Below, piece by piece: positions 30,701 to 54,400 of a stretch of 64,000 nt of DNA. Each line of letters begins with the position of its first letter. The stretch's first letter is position 1. The DNA lies in contig JAAOOA010000027.1 of NCBI GenBank assembly GCA_012861695.1, forward strand, positions 12,566,643 to 12,630,642, written 5' to 3'. Made by a program: the position numbers and the translations under genes. The DNA comes from Trematomus loennbergii (Eukaryota; Chordata; Actinopteri; Perciformes; Nototheniidae). The notes beneath the pieces were generated by a model, which searched no databases, was not told where the DNA came from, and was given only the letters and a program-made list of their open reading frames with translations.

Positions 30701-33700
30701 AGTTGGGGTTAAATAAGTATGTTTATTACATAACTTAAGTCACAAAGCCTACATTCCCCTCGTACATTTAAAACGTTATGTTAATGGGAGTAAGCCAACA
30801 TGGACTTTTGGTTTCACACAGAACATGAACAGCACAGCAGTATCCTGCGTTTGTTTGACCTATCAATCCATCCCAAAAAGCTCCTTGGGTGGACCTTGTT
30901 GCTCTTTATCCTACATCATCAGACTTTGTCCTTTGCACCCGTCATAATTACTACGTCCAATAGAGAGCAAACTCAAATGGGTTTGTAATTAGCTGCCCGG
31001 GTAGTAGCGTCAGATTTACAGAGATGTAAGTATGTAATTTCATATTTCCAAAATGTTGAACTGTTGCTTTAACAAAAATAATGTGTGAAACTTTTCTTTG
31101 ACTAATTTAAATCTTACGAAATTGTATTATTTAATTATTTAACATGAAAGTGAAAAACACTTTGCACATTCTGCCATATTTTCACACTAGGTGATGGTAG
31201 GTTGGTTAAAAATGTTTCTTAAAATCATCAGTGTGTGCATGTTGCTCTGTGTGTTTACTTTAGGTAAAGGACAGCAGGCCCAGTCTCCTGTTTTGGTCTT
31301 GCAGCAGGTGGTCTCATCAGGACAGCTCTTGAGGGCGTCACATGGAACATCCTCCACCTGTGCCCCCTGTCTGGGGATTGAGGGTATCTTCTCGAACCAG
31401 GGTTTGGAGTATGTGTCGTCGTCACAGGTCTGAGCAGCCAGGTTACATGTCTTACCTTTTGGGCAGCAGTGAGCGAAATCTTCACAACAAACAGCCTGAC
31501 ATGATCAGAAAGATGAAGAGTCATTCATGCATGTCATAGCCTTAGTACATTAAACTTAGGACTTCGAAAATGTACCTCTGGTAGAGGACAGCAAGTCCAT
31601 TGGCCCTCCGTGTTTTTACAGCAGGTGGTGTTATCCGGACATGCCGATGTAGAATCACAGACCACATAATTTACTGAAGAAAAAATATTCTGCCATTAAA
31701 CTGAGAACAAATACAGCAGAATTGAACATTTTAACAAAAACAAAAACTGGACACCACAGTACATTATAGTGCTCTATCTTTACAGTCCACTTTTGTAACC
31801 CCAATATTGCACCAAAAAAGGTACATTTGTATATTTACGGATTTGTGTTGTGCCCTTTATCCAAACATATTATAGATAACTCATACCAATGTAAAACAGT
31901 CATTAGTAATGGGAAAGTTACTACATGCAGGATGAATGGTGCTGTACTTTCTTTCAGTTTTGATAAACCGTCTCACAGCAAAAATGTGTCCTGTTATAAG
32001 AGGAACTGGTACAACAAGAATCAGTGCCAAGTCATGGGACTCACTGAAACGCCTACATTAAAGGGAAGGTAGCCATTAATAATATTATTTAATCATAACA
32101 TCTGCTGTAAGAAAGGTCAATTCTTAACTTTAACTGCCAGAAACCATTTTGTGATGGATCAAAATCGATGCATCTGCTCTAATCATATGTATCTTTATTG
32201 CTTTTCTTTGCATGTTATTCATACTTTGATGCATTATAAACATCTTACCTGCAGCTGTCTGAGTGACAGGTGATACTTCCGTCTCTGTAGGAGAAACTGT
32301 ATATACGGTGGTGAGTTCAGGGTCTTCTGATCCACCTGTAACAACTGTCTTTGCAGTGACTTGTTCACCTTTTGAAAGTGAAAACATACACACAAATGAA
32401 GCTGAATGAACACATAAACCTACTACTGATAACACGCCAATGACATGAATAGTACCACTGTAACTTAAGCTTATCAAATACTTTCATTTAACTATGTGAG
32501 GGACAAAGAGACAAAACATCCTGCTTTGGTACTTTATCTTTACAGGGTGTAATCTTGTTAAGTCAATTGTGCAACCATTACAAAAATGATCAGAATGAGC
32601 AAGTAAGTTTAACAGCAAGACAAAAACTAATCTGACCTTTGTGGTTCTCCCAGTCTGCTCTGATCCTGGCAGGGAGTTTGGCCCACATAGGCGTCTCTTT
32701 TTTGGTAGATGAGGAAATACATTTGCCTTCCTCAACATTACATGTGTGCCCTTCAGGACAGCAGTGTATCTTATCGTCGCAGCACACGGCCTAATTACAC
32801 AAAAATGAAGTGTCACCTTAAAACCACACATGATAAGACATAATAAAGTCATGATTACCTGACATTCAAATCCATTATCTCCATTATATTATAGAGTAAC
32901 ATAAGCATTTCAAAGCTGTCCCCCTCTGCATGATTATGATGAAAAGTTCAGTTGGTTTTACTGGTTTGTACCTTTGGCATTGGGCAGCACCCATACGTTC
33001 CATCTGTCTTTAGACAGCAGCTGGTTTCATCTGGACACTCTGACACGCCGTCACTGCACAACACTGTAGTCACTACCTCTGCAACAAAATAATGGGAACA
33101 TTTACAAATATTCAGTTTATTTAAAAGTAAACCCCTTATAAGATTATCGAATGTTTATTTGTACAGGATCTTTAAAGCACAAGCCAATTCAAATTTACAT
33201 TTTGAAATCATTTACACAAGACATACATTGAAATGAGAGATAAAACAGGTGCAACATGTGAAAAATAGTCCATAACTACCAAGACTCTAGACTTGGTTTG
33301 CAGTCTTAAACGGTAACGACTGTGGCTGAGCACTGACTTTTTATCGTTCTTCTTTGGCTACAAAAAACAAGTATTTTTGTTTACCTTGTTTAACAGTAGG
33401 ACCTTTTGTCATATCCAATCAAATATTTGTTAAATGCACTTGTGGGGGTCCATATAACTATGGTAAGGTATTTTGTTGTTTTCAATAATCTCAACTAGTG
33501 ATAGCAACTAAGTTAAAAGAATAGGTCAAGGACAGGTGTAATTTTTGCCATTCAGACTGTCTAATAATATGATGCGGAAGAGAATTTAGTGTACTGTAAT
33601 GACCTTTCTTGATGCAGGAACGACAGTCAGCGCTGCACTGGTGGCCCTCAGGACAGCAGTGTTTCCCATCAGAGCAGGGGACTCCCTGTCAAATCACAAT

Positions 33701-36033
33701 ATTATTCACTATACATATCTATCATTCATAAATACTCACATGTTTTTTAAATGTAGGACAAGTATAATACAGTATCTTAATTATAATACTGTGAATAGGT
33801 GAAGTAGTTAGACATCTCAAAGTGCATTCACTGTTCTCTGCACTGCATTGCACACTGTTGCTTTACTGCGATCGAGTGAAACCTAACAATATATCGGAGG
33901 AAACTGCTGTCTGGTCAGAACTTCCTGTTATCTTTAGTGTACAAGTTTTGTAAGATCCTCTTGGTAAAAGGGAAGTAACTAAGATTATGGAAAACACAGT
34001 TTACATTACATATTCATTTAAAAGATATTACCGTACGAGTTCTTTATCACTGAACTCGATGGACATCATAGTTTTGTTCTTAATTTTCCTATTCTTCTTT
34101 TACTGGGTTTTATTTTTGTATTCACTACTTTGTGACCTAAATGACCTGTTAGCATTTCGTGTGAAAGAAAACTACAAATAACTACAAACATTATAATATT
34201 GTAATATAATATCAGGTTTGATGTAGGTTTTAAAAGGTTGATTCTTTTGTCTTTTTGTCAACAGAATTTTGAAAAAATGACTGGCCAAGATTTCATGAAC
34301 TAGGTCAAGGGCTGTAGCCAAGGGACAAGGAATAACTCATTAACAGTTGGAGTGGGTCCAAATCATGGGGCAGATTCAGCTGTTGGACTAGGATAGATTA
34401 CCTGAGCTAGGGGACAGCAGCCAAACCTGGTCAGAGCCCTCTGGCAGGAAAACTCAGGTGGGCATCGAGACTGATCAGGACAGATGTTGTCTTCCTCCTC
34501 CCCATGAACGCCTTGATCATCCTGAAGGACTGCAGGGACAGGGAAGGAAAGAGGGCACTCACCTTTATGTAAAACTGTCACACAGTATTTCATCATAAAG
34601 CCACATATATGTTATACTTACTTTGGAGATTCCGGGCTGATCAGCAGAAGCTCTTTCCACCCAGGGGATGGAGCCAGTAGTGTTCAAACAGCTGAACGTT
34701 TCCGCATGACAGAGAGTCCCCGAAGGACAGCAATGCATGTGATCCGCACAGCACTCAGCCTACAAGGACAGTAGTAGTAGATACATTTTGACTACCAAAG
34801 TATTAGAACTGCTATCACGTTAGCTAAATGAGGGATGAGCTTTTATCTGGCCCATAAAGCGGTAACACGACACTTAGAATGAATAGTACCACTGTAGCTT
34901 TCATTATTCTTACTTAAGAGTACTTGACTATGGTTATCAAATATTCTAATTAACTATGTGTGGGACAAAGGGCCATACATTCAGCTGAAGTACTATATCT
35001 TTACAGAGGGTTATCTTGTTAAGTCAATTGTGCAGCCTTACAACAGGGAGCAATAACTTTAGCTGATTCAAATGGGTTTAAAGTTTTAGCTTGACAGGGT
35101 GCAAATCCTTCATGCTCTTTTTGGTATTATTTTCTCTTAACTGCACATGTAAGCTATTTATTTCAAAGCCTGTTTTAAAAAAATGTAGTGGGGGTAAATA
35201 AGGACACCTATACTCAAGTAATGTACTTACAGTAGGTATAATTATGACTATACATGGGTATTTAAATATCCTGCTAATACATTACCATTCCGAGGCATAG
35301 AAAATACAAAATATAATGAACAACTAATTGCTGTGTATTGTTATAGGTTTGGATGTGCTTTATTAATCCCTTGTTTAAATTATCAAGCTATGGTTAAAAA
35401 AATGCATCAATAACTTTATTTAACAATATATTTCTACACTATGATATTACTATTTTACAAAAACACAACACACACTTAAACTTTATAATGCACACCTGCA
35501 GGTCTATTTTCACACAAACATATTGTACATCCATACACTGTTAAAAACTATTAACAATTTAATTCAATTAAATGTATGCAAAATGATGTATTATTTTCAC
35601 AATATATCATTATTATGTGTATTTTCTTCTGAATATCTTAGTGTAAGAATCAGTAAAGTGTCGGATCAGACAGGTGCACAATATACCAACTTATTATGTG
35701 TTTATGTTGTAACTTTGAAGATATTTAGGGGATAATGAGGTTGTTAAATGGCCACCTTAACTTAACTTAACTCAGTAGTAGGATTACTACTACAAAAAAA
35801 AGTCAGTTACAGGTAGATTAATTTTGTTTAGATCTTTTGTATGATGAGGTTAATTTATGAAGAAAACATGAAGGTAGTTCAACCACGTCTACCTGATCAA
35901 ATGGGCAGCATTCATAGCCGTTGACCGGGTCGTTGCAGCAGGTTTGACCGTCTTTACATCTGGCTCCGTCTGGACACTCCTCAGCACCAACCAGACCCAG
36001 CAGAGCGCAGCAGATCACACCCCAGCTCTGCAT
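27713..36033 (-). CDS. grn: Progranulin (granulin precursor), eight granulin repeats; one exon 1 nt short
   Basis: Thirteen coding exons: 35893-36033 (ATG), 34622-34759, 34402-34521, 33604-33685, 32972-33078, 32637-32790, 32249-32368, 31576-31673, 31259-31495, 30021-30368, 29182-29418, 28426-28673 and 27713-27856 (TGA). A signal peptide (MQSWGVICCALLGLVGA) precedes eight granulin modules, each split between two exons, the second half usually starting AVCC and reading CCPxG. Linkers after modules 3 and 5 are Thr/Glu-rich. Progranulin is a secreted and lysosomal glycoprotein cleaved into granulins. Exon 28426-28673 is 248 nt although its phases require 249, so the frame breaks in the linker between modules 7 and 8. 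Module 2 lacks two cysteines. The predicted length after correction is about 724 aa. The teleost paralog (a or b) is not resolved. The neighbour slc25a39 matches human GRN-SLC25A39. Confidence 0.96.
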
Positions 36034-36612
36034 CTGCACACAGGGACAGGCAACAAGGAAAGTCAAGTATGTGCATTTGGAATCTCCCTCCCCATCCAGA
36101 AATAACACGTTTACTTTCACTTCTGCCAAAGCTGCTGGTAGGCAAATAAAAAAACGCATGGATAATCATATTCACTTTTTTTGTTTTTGTTTTATGTATT
36201 TATTTAACCATGCATACAAATCACAAATACATTATTCTCAGAAAAGAGAATACATAATTTATGCCAGATTTTAGCTAATAGCTCATTTCCATCTGCAGTC
36301 CTTAACTTGTGGCTGCCTGTCAAAACTCATATTGTCTTTTCAAACATTTAAAGTAAGTAAAACATCGAAAACAAAAATGCAATTTAATCTGAGAGTTAGC
36401 TCTGTCTTCATTTACTTCCTGAAAGTGTACTAGTTTCCCCTTTTCCTTGATCCAGTCATTGTTTTGCAATGATAATTTGCAACCAAAACAATCTAAAACT
36501 TTGAGTAGCCTTTAGTGCTGTGTCTGTGAATCGTTGTCATAGGTTTACAATTCACTCACATTTGTTAAGTATCATGACAGTCGCTAAAAGGGGAAGTCTG
36601 TTTTGCTCTTAC

Positions 36613-36670
36613 CTTGATCTGATGGCTTGATCTTGGCTGATCGTCTGTGGTGAGAGGTCAGGTGTTTTAC
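36613..36670 (-). other. Noncoding first exon of grn (approximate)
   Basis: The start-codon exon opens at an acceptor 0-1 nt before the ATG (CTGTGTGCAG/ATG), so a leader exon is needed. On the minus strand ...GATCAAG/GTAAGAGC at 36612-36613 is a strong donor downstream of a non-repetitive leader. The 5' limit is uncertain. Confidence 0.5.
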
Positions 36671-36728
36671 AAGAGTCTCGCGACCTAATAACACAAATGC
36701 AATGGTGTTTCGTCTTTTACACTCCCCC

Positions 36729-36730
<2 letters not shown>

Positions 36731-36815
<85 letters not shown>

Positions 36816-36867
36816 AGAAGAGAGAGAGAGAAGAAGAGGGAGGGAGACAGACAGACAGACAGCGAGA

Positions 36868-36961
<94 letters not shown>
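36731..36961. repeat. Long (GA)n/(CT)n microsatellite at the grn promoter
   Basis: About 230 bp of GA repeat with a short irregular interruption (about 36808-36880, including four ACAG units). It lies 60-120 bp upstream of the presumed grn leader exon, in CT orientation relative to grn. Confidence 0.95.
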
Positions 36962-36966
<5 letters not shown>

Positions 36967-38100
36967 CTTTCCCAGAATGCCTTGCAGCGGCTCGGGTGTC
37001 ATCAGATTTAAAAAAATACGATTTCTCTAAATGACATACAAATCCAGTGAAATTTGGGATAATTTTGTTATTTTGCATGTATGTGAAATATCATATTTAA
37101 AATAATTATATGTATATGTTAAAGATTTGTTGTGCAATATAAAGGCATCATTTTTTTAACTGAGTGCATGTTAAAAATAAACGACTGAGAGAATAGGTTC
37201 TGGCTCATAATTGCAAAAACTATCTTTGTTTTTTAAATGTGACAATTAAGAACAATTGTGTAAATGGCAAAAGTGTACTTCTGTTGGTACTGCACTACTT
37301 TTAGAGACACACTTGGGTAATGACCATGCATCACTTATATGATGTGGTCTTATTTCCAAGGACCTTGGTCATAAATACTGTACTGTACCCTGTATAATCT
37401 TCATAATAATGAATAGGTACCGGTAGATAGAAATAAGAAGAAAAATAATGATTCTATACAGATTATTGTTCAGTAGGTCATGCGTAGTCCAGCTGGTATA
37501 GAGAAAGGGGCACTGCCTAATTTAAAAGTAACATAATTATACATGATCTCTAAGTTTCTCTCAGACGTGAATGTAGTTGCTCTGTACTGTAGGACATACA
37601 TAACCTATAGTAATACCAAAAAAAGGTATAGTATTTACATAAAACAGTTATCATCTATGGTCATACTTATGTCCAAAACTGTTATGCCCTGAATCCAATA
37701 CTTCGCATCTTGTGCCCAAGTACTTACATGTAGTAGCCTATGGTACACACTGTAGGCCTACTGGTACACAGTCAATAATACAACACATCGTGAACTCCAG
37801 TCCCGAGTATTTATGCAGTATGTTGCACTTATGGTTGCACTCGGTATTAAGCGTTACCCAAACTTGTTTACATGCGGCAGCTGACATGACATGTCCACCA
37901 GGCGGCGGCAGAGCTACAGCACGGGAGGGGGCGGGGCCAGACGACCCGGACATGTTACCGCAGATCTCCACAACAAGCGGATGGGTCTCTCTTCAGCACT
38001 ACACAGCACTATCGCTGAGTGAAGTTTTGTACAGATTAATGAAGAGTACATTTTGTACAGTGCCCCCGCAGCGACCTAAGCCCGACTCCAAAACATGTTA
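36962..38100. other. Divergent intergenic region grn / slc25a39
   Basis: AT-rich DNA without supported coding sequence. A GC-richer block around 37890-37990 is likely part of the slc25a39 upstream promoter. Confidence 0.45.
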
Positions 38101-38233
38101 TCTGCAGTGGAGAACCCGAATAAGTTGCAGCACGACAGAGTAGCTTAAACGTTAGCTCTTAAATGTGTCAACGTTACCCTGAAATGGACGAAGAGCCCTC
38201 TATTTCACAGACACGCTGGGAGCTAAAGTAGAG
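38100..38233 (+). promoter_or_regulatory. Leader exon of slc25a39 (5' end uncertain)
   Basis: A strong donor GAG/GTGAGT ends an exon at 38233. The next exon starts at 39668 after CTGACAG, nine bases before the ATG. The sequence upstream is the only candidate promoter. Confidence 0.5.
38184..38231 (+). CDS. Possible upstream ORF in the slc25a39 leader exon
   Basis: ATG at 38184 opens a 15-residue frame (MDEEPSISQTRWELK) that stops at TAG 38229-38231, just before the GAG/GTGAGT donor at 38233. If the exon begins upstream of 38184, the uORF is wholly within the first exon and could limit translation of the carrier. The transcription start is not known. Confidence 0.35.
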   Translation: MDEEPSISQTRWELK

Positions 38234-39676
38234 GTGAGTAGCTTAATCTTACAACCCAACAACGTTGCCTGGAAAGCTAGCTAGCCACTATTAGCTAAAT
38301 GTCTCTGACATGCTGACAGTTGGCTTATGGTGGATAAAAAAGTACACAGTGTGCCATTAAAGGATTTCTCACAAACACGGTACACACAGCTAACACCAGG
38401 TCATTTAATTGATTGAGTTTCAGATTTCAATGAAAACCTAGTCATCAAATGTTGTTTCATTAACACGAGTGTCGTTAGCTAACATTGTGAAGCAACGCTG
38501 TGAAGGTGAAACACCCCATGCCCCAAACACATTCAGTGTCTGCTGGTCATAAAATGCACTTTATGGTTTCCGCTGCATATCAGCATAACATTTTTTCTAA
38601 AAAAGCTCAGTAGTGTCGGATTTTAATTTAAACCTGGTTTCTATTTATAATTCCAATTTTGTCTAATATTTATTGACATCATATTATACCCAAAAATGTC
38701 CTTGATGGCAGTATTTTAGTTCATTTAGTTAACAATCAAATATATTTAGTGACATGTTAAGTGACGGGTTCAAAATACAATTCTTACTATGTTTTAAATG
38801 TAGTAGTACCTATTTTAAATTTGACCATTTCAGGTTTTGATTGTAAAAATAGTTTTGACTTTATGACACTTTTAGAGACATTTTTTGTTTTGTTTTTTTA
38901 ATGCAAAACCCTCAGGGCCAAGTGACTCTGTCATATTTAAATGTAAATACATCAAGAAATACTACAGGTAAAGGTGGACACATGGCAACAACACACGAAG
39001 GAAACACTAAAGAAAGTGTCACTGTTTTCTGCTTGTTATGGATGAACCCTTAACCCTGTTCATGATTTGAACAAAAAACACTTATTCAAACTAAGACATG
39101 ACTTCCATTAAGACATTTCCAAGTTGACTTTAACTTGTTTTGTTCCATTTCAGTATTTAATGTTAAATGTGTATTTATATGCTACAACCCACTCCCTCAA
39201 AAAGCGAGGAGGCTCTCACTGTCTGCTTGGTGCATGCACGGTGTAGATAAGCTATCATAATGTGTCAATGACCTCAATATAACAACTACGCCTAGTCAGC
39301 TCACATTAACATATGTCTGACTCTATTACAGTGTAATATTATGCAATTTCTTTGAAGGAGGACATTTTGGTTAACTTTGTTGAATAACCTTTTTTAATGT
39401 GACATGTGTTGCCAATACACTGACTTGTAGCATTTTAGGAGCCTTCCACATTGAGCATTTTGAAACAACAGCACATAAACTGGGTGTTAGGTTTCTGAAG
39501 CTGCAGGACACAAACATTATTTATTTCGTTTTTGTACATAACAATGAGAAATAGACCCCTGGCTACAAGAGTTCCACATGGTTTAAAAAAACAGCTCTGT
39601 GAAGGTTAGTTACAGAACAAAGTGTTCATACTGTGAGGGTTTATTTTGGTTCTCCTTGGTCTGACAGGTGGGCAGG

Positions 39677-46114
<6,438 letters not shown>

Positions 46115-46325
46115 AGGCTCTGTGTGCTGCTGGGTGATTGTTCACAGCTCGACATGTAGACAGTTCCTTAAGGACAGTCGGGACAAAGTCTCAGACGGAC
46201 CTGGATTTGGTTTGGTTCGAACAAAAATGAAGAGGATTCACCCACAAATCAAGGATGTCTCTCTCTTCAAATCTGCCCTCTGGAAATGTGAAAAGACTTT
46301 AATAAAACTTGACACACACTTGATA
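46115..46325 (+). other. 3' UTR of slc25a39
   Basis: The sequence after TGA (46112-46114) contains AATAAA near 46301, placing a cleavage site around 46320. The reading frame 46122-46523 crosses this signal and has no family features. Confidence 0.6.
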
Positions 46326-48280
46326 ATAATCTTGAACAACAAGCCTGAAGACTCTTGTATCACGACCTTTATGCATATAGATTACTTGAGTAAACTTTTA
46401 AAAAGTGTTTCTTTAAATAAGAGAATGATTGATTTTCTCTTTCTCTGCACAACATTAATGTGCAGGAAATTGGGGTTAGATGTAAATGCTTTGTGGGAAA
46501 ATACAAACCCTCTTAAGGGCTGAAAGTACATCAGTCTGAGGGAAATGTTCTCATTCCCACGTTACATGGCCTGAACCAACTGCATGGTGTCTTCAACTGT
46601 TTACAGTACAGAATCCAGATACACTGTTACACCCTGCATTGTCTTCACTGCATTCCCTGCATTCCTGTAGCAGTGAAGCATGACGTTGGCCTGGTTTTAA
46701 TTTGATCACTTGGAGCATTAAACAATTGCAAGACAAGTGTTGTGAAATGAAATCAGAAAGGTAAGTACATGCTTGTTGAATCCAAGCCTCGTTTGTGATC
46801 TATTAACTGGAGGAAAGCTGCAGTAAATGAGACCCAAATCCTGATTGAAGCAAGCCTTCTTTAAATATAAAGATTTAGCATTTCATGTTATGATTACATT
46901 GCAAGAATATATGAACAATTGAGCACAATTTTTTCTGAAACCAACACCCAGATCCAAAATGACAAATTTGGCAAAGACAGTTTGGTACCTGCCTCCAGGT
47001 GAAATAAATCCGTCAACATGAAATGGTCTCTGCTTGGTTGATATTGATTTCATTTTACTTTCAAATGACAAACCCCATGTTTTTGGTACTGTTTTTTACA
47101 CTCTTCTCACTTTCCACCTTCTCGTTGTAACATCATTTCATCAGCAGATTAAAAGCAGAAATAGAAACATTTTCCAACACACAGGATCTGCTGAAACATC
47201 CACCTTCTATTTCTGCTGCAGAACTACAACATGCCAGGAGAGTTCAATTCAGTGGTCAAAGAACATTTCTGTAACTGGAACTATGTTTATTCTAAAACTT
47301 TTCTGACTAAATACTCAAAAATTATAACCAGTTACAGTTATATCTCATATATCAATGTGAAATTGCCGTTGTGCCGAATTAATACTCATACTTTTATAAC
47401 TGTAAGTACATTCTGATGCGAATACATCTGCAGGCCTATAGCCCAATATCACAAGCAGTTTGCAGTTTATACAGAATATTTTAAGTAAAACATCTGAGTA
47501 CTTTGTCCACCAATGCAATTTTTATAAATGAAATCACATTTATCCTTGTGTCACCGATCTCGCTTTAATCTGTGTGGAGCAAATAGGGTGTGGAGAGGGA
47601 GGGGAGCTCTCGCGGGACCGAGAGCGAGATTCTCGTACAGCTGTCGGACTCGGAGCGGCAGAGGGAGAAGACAGACAGATGTGAAATTCTTTGAATATCT
47701 GTCCTACAATAAAGATGATATAAAAATACAACACTGGATCATAAAACAAAAATGTGTCTCCTGATTTTTTAATGAATTAAATGGAAATAAATGTTGAGAC
47801 GGCTTGCATTTTATGCATTCTGTGATTTTCTCCCCAATAAGTTTGTGAATGACCATGACTATTAAGAACAATATATGTACATTAAGTTATGATTAAGAAA
47901 CCGATAAAGGTTATAAACTCTAACGTATACAGAATAATATAACAATGCAAAAAATCAAACACAATATTGTGCAGTTTCTCCTCAATCACTTTTCATACAC
48001 AAAAGGTATAAAAACAAAACAAATACAGACCCCTCCTCCCAAGCCCTACAGACAGCGACACATTTTTCACAACTTTGTAATTAATAAAGCCCTTACGATA
48101 CGACAGAACTCAATAAACACAGGACTTAATACAAAAAGAATAAATAAAAATAATATTTCATTTTTAAACAAAAGACATTTCTCCTTTTGTAGGATACACA
48201 TACAAATATCTCTCAATAAATTGTTAATTAATATTTGTTTGACCATGTCAGCGAGAGGATTTGTGAGGTCAAACAATGAC
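46326..48280. other. Intergenic region, no gene recognised
   Basis: AT-rich. A GC-rich patch at about 47570-47660 is isolated and has no recognised identity. Reading frames here are short and without homology that I recognise. Confidence 0.4.
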
Positions 48281-48419
48281 ATCTAGTGGCTGTTGAGTTT
48301 AAGACATCTTAGATTTATATATATATTTTCTCAAACTGTTTTTTTTTTAATGTATGGCTTATTGGCTGATTGGATTGACTGTAATCACAATGCCGGTTCA
48401 TTTCTGTTACTATTTTGAG

Positions 48420-48930
48420 ATGTTTCTACTTCAGAATTGTTTATTTATAATCTTTTAATTTCTAATTATGTCAATGCCTTGTTTTTTATGCTGCTGCAAT
48501 GAAAACATTCCCCAATTTGGGATCATAAACTACATCTTATCTTAATTTAATTTAATGTTTTTAAGGTACGGTCTTTTTATGCATTCATTATGTAAAATGA
48601 AATAATGTATTTAATTTGATGTGTATCCCCTAATTTGCTCTGTTATCTATGTATCAGTTTGATTTGTAGATATAACCATAGTTTGTAACTAGACTATTTG
48701 GGTCTAGGGGAAACATCCGACAAGGTTCTGTAATTATTTTTAATTTGTATCTTTTCACTTTTTAATTTGTTAATGCTATTTTATTTCTATTTCTATTTCT
48801 GAAATATATTGGACTGTTTATTTCTGTGTCTTAGTTTCTCTTATGTACATTGCCTTGTGTTTTATTATGCTCCTGCAACGCAAACATTTCCCAAATTGGG
48901 ATCAATAAAGTACCTGTCTATCTATCTGCA
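48420..48930 (+). mobile_element. Two non-LTR retrotransposon 3' tail copies
   Basis: Two similar tails, ending about 48545 and 48930, share TGCCTTGT..TTTTATGCT(G/C)CTGCAA, CATT(C/T)CCCAA(A/T)TTGGGATCA and then AATAAAGTACC/TAAACTACATC. The second ends in TCTATCTATCTG. This is the usual form of short fish LINE 3' ends. Confidence 0.6.
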
Positions 48931-49201
48931 ATAAGAATGAAACAGTTGAACACGTCTTTTTGGCATGCAGGAAAAATACGCAACAAAGAAAGGAAATGAT
49001 GAGAAGACTAAGGATAATGGGAAGAGTTGAAGACAACATAGGATATATATTGGAATGTGGAGAAAGCATCAAGGGGAGGGAAATCATATTTGGTTTCCTC
49101 AGTAGGTCCGGTCTGATAGAAAGAATCTAGGAACAGTATAATCCAGAAGGAGGCAGTAATGCAACAGGGTGCAAACTGCCGTAAAATACCAAAGAAGAAG
49201 A
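48931..49201 (+). mobile_element. Truncated LINE 3' end (I/Nimb-like) with GAA tail
   Basis: A decayed ORF2 C-terminus contains NETVEHVFLAC (the Cys-rich ETVEHV motif of several non-LTR elements) and stops with TAG at about 49131. It is followed by a CCAGAAGGAGGCAGTAATGC...AACTGCCG tail and (GAA)n near 49191-49201. It is 5' truncated with no complete ORF, and ends about 50 bp upstream of the rpl3 TATA box. Confidence 0.65.
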
Positions 49202-49250
49202 CTCTTGGGGTCAGACGGTAATCTCGCCGATTCCCGCGATATTGTTTCTG

Positions 49251-49306
49251 TATAAATAAAAGCGTCATCCCTTAGGTAGGCCTCTTTCAATCGGACTGGA
49301 CACAAG
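49251..49306 (+). promoter_or_regulatory. rpl3 core promoter: TATA-like box and 5'TOP start
   Basis: TATAAATA at 49251-49258 lies about 30 nt upstream of the pyrimidine run CCTCTTTC at 49281-49288. This run is the probable transcription start and 5'TOP motif. The ATG follows at 49307. Confidence 0.75.
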
Positions 49307-53522
<4,216 letters not shown>

Positions 53523-53578
53523 AGTCCTCTACCTTCTGTGCTGCTTTGACTGTCGCCATCATTCCTGTACCGCAGCTA

Positions 53579-53590
53579 TTTAATAAAAAA
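53579..53590 (+). terminator. rpl3 poly(A) signal
   Basis: AATAAA about 60 nt after the stop codon, giving a short 3' UTR. Confidence 0.75.
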
Positions 53591-53599
53591 ACAAACTCA

Positions 53600-54400
53600 A
53601 AGATTGTTTCATATCCTTCTTGTAAAACATTATACTGACAAAGATGTGTACATATAACATATTGCAAAAACATATTGAAGATGTGTACGTATAACTGCAT
53701 TAGTAGTTATGCAGAGTGAGGAAATCTGGTCAGTGTGTCCGCGGGGTCTTAAAAAGTATTAAAAGTTGATAAATCAATTAAGTGAAAATTAAGGCTATTA
53801 AACGGCATTTTCCAAGGTATTTTTGTAACTTGTTTTCAATGCTCTAGCTTGCTCTTCAGTTGGAAGTGGCAAGGTAGTGAAGTATATGAACCTGGCAAAA
53901 CAAAAATATCATGATACTCTTAAAGAAAATGGCTCCTCAATTTAAATTTGGATCAGTAATGCTTTTATTAGGTGTAGCCTATTTTCCTGCAGATGCTAAA
54001 CAAATAAATGGTTTTGCTTAACTTTTTTTTTAGAACCGTTAAATTCATATTGGCCCAAAGCCAAAATAATACCCCACCATCACGAGGGCCTCACCTCATT
54101 TAGGGGTTTATTTTATATTTAAATTCTTGACTATTTAATAAGGTCATGTTTTGGATGTAACCTCTGATTTTGAAAGACATTCAAACTGTAAAATTACAGT
54201 ATTTGTACTGGTTGAACTTCAGTGTGAAAATATGACCTCAAATGTGATGTTAGGAACACTACTTTAACCAATGTGTTGGTTACAGCTCACTGAGCTGCTT
54301 AATCAGCCTGTATGTCCAGTCTCCTGTATTGCAGTTGAAAGGTCGACATCAGCTGTGACGAGAGCAGCCACCTATTCAGAACTGATGGACAGCAAGACAC
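53600..54400. other. Spacer downstream of rpl3
   Basis: AT-rich DNA with no gene or RNA recognised. Confidence 0.4.

Noticed and set aside
34529..34531. Upstream acceptor CCCTGCAG for the third grn coding exon
   Set aside because: It gives the wrong phase; the next AG (TCCTTCAG, exon from 34521) keeps the granulin frame.
36584..37078. Ser-Leu and Arg-Glu repeat reading frames
   Set aside because: They are translations of the (GA)n tract at the grn promoter.
46122..46523. 133-residue plus-strand frame after slc25a39
   Set aside because: It crosses the slc25a39 poly(A) signal, has no ATG context tied to a promoter and no family resemblance.
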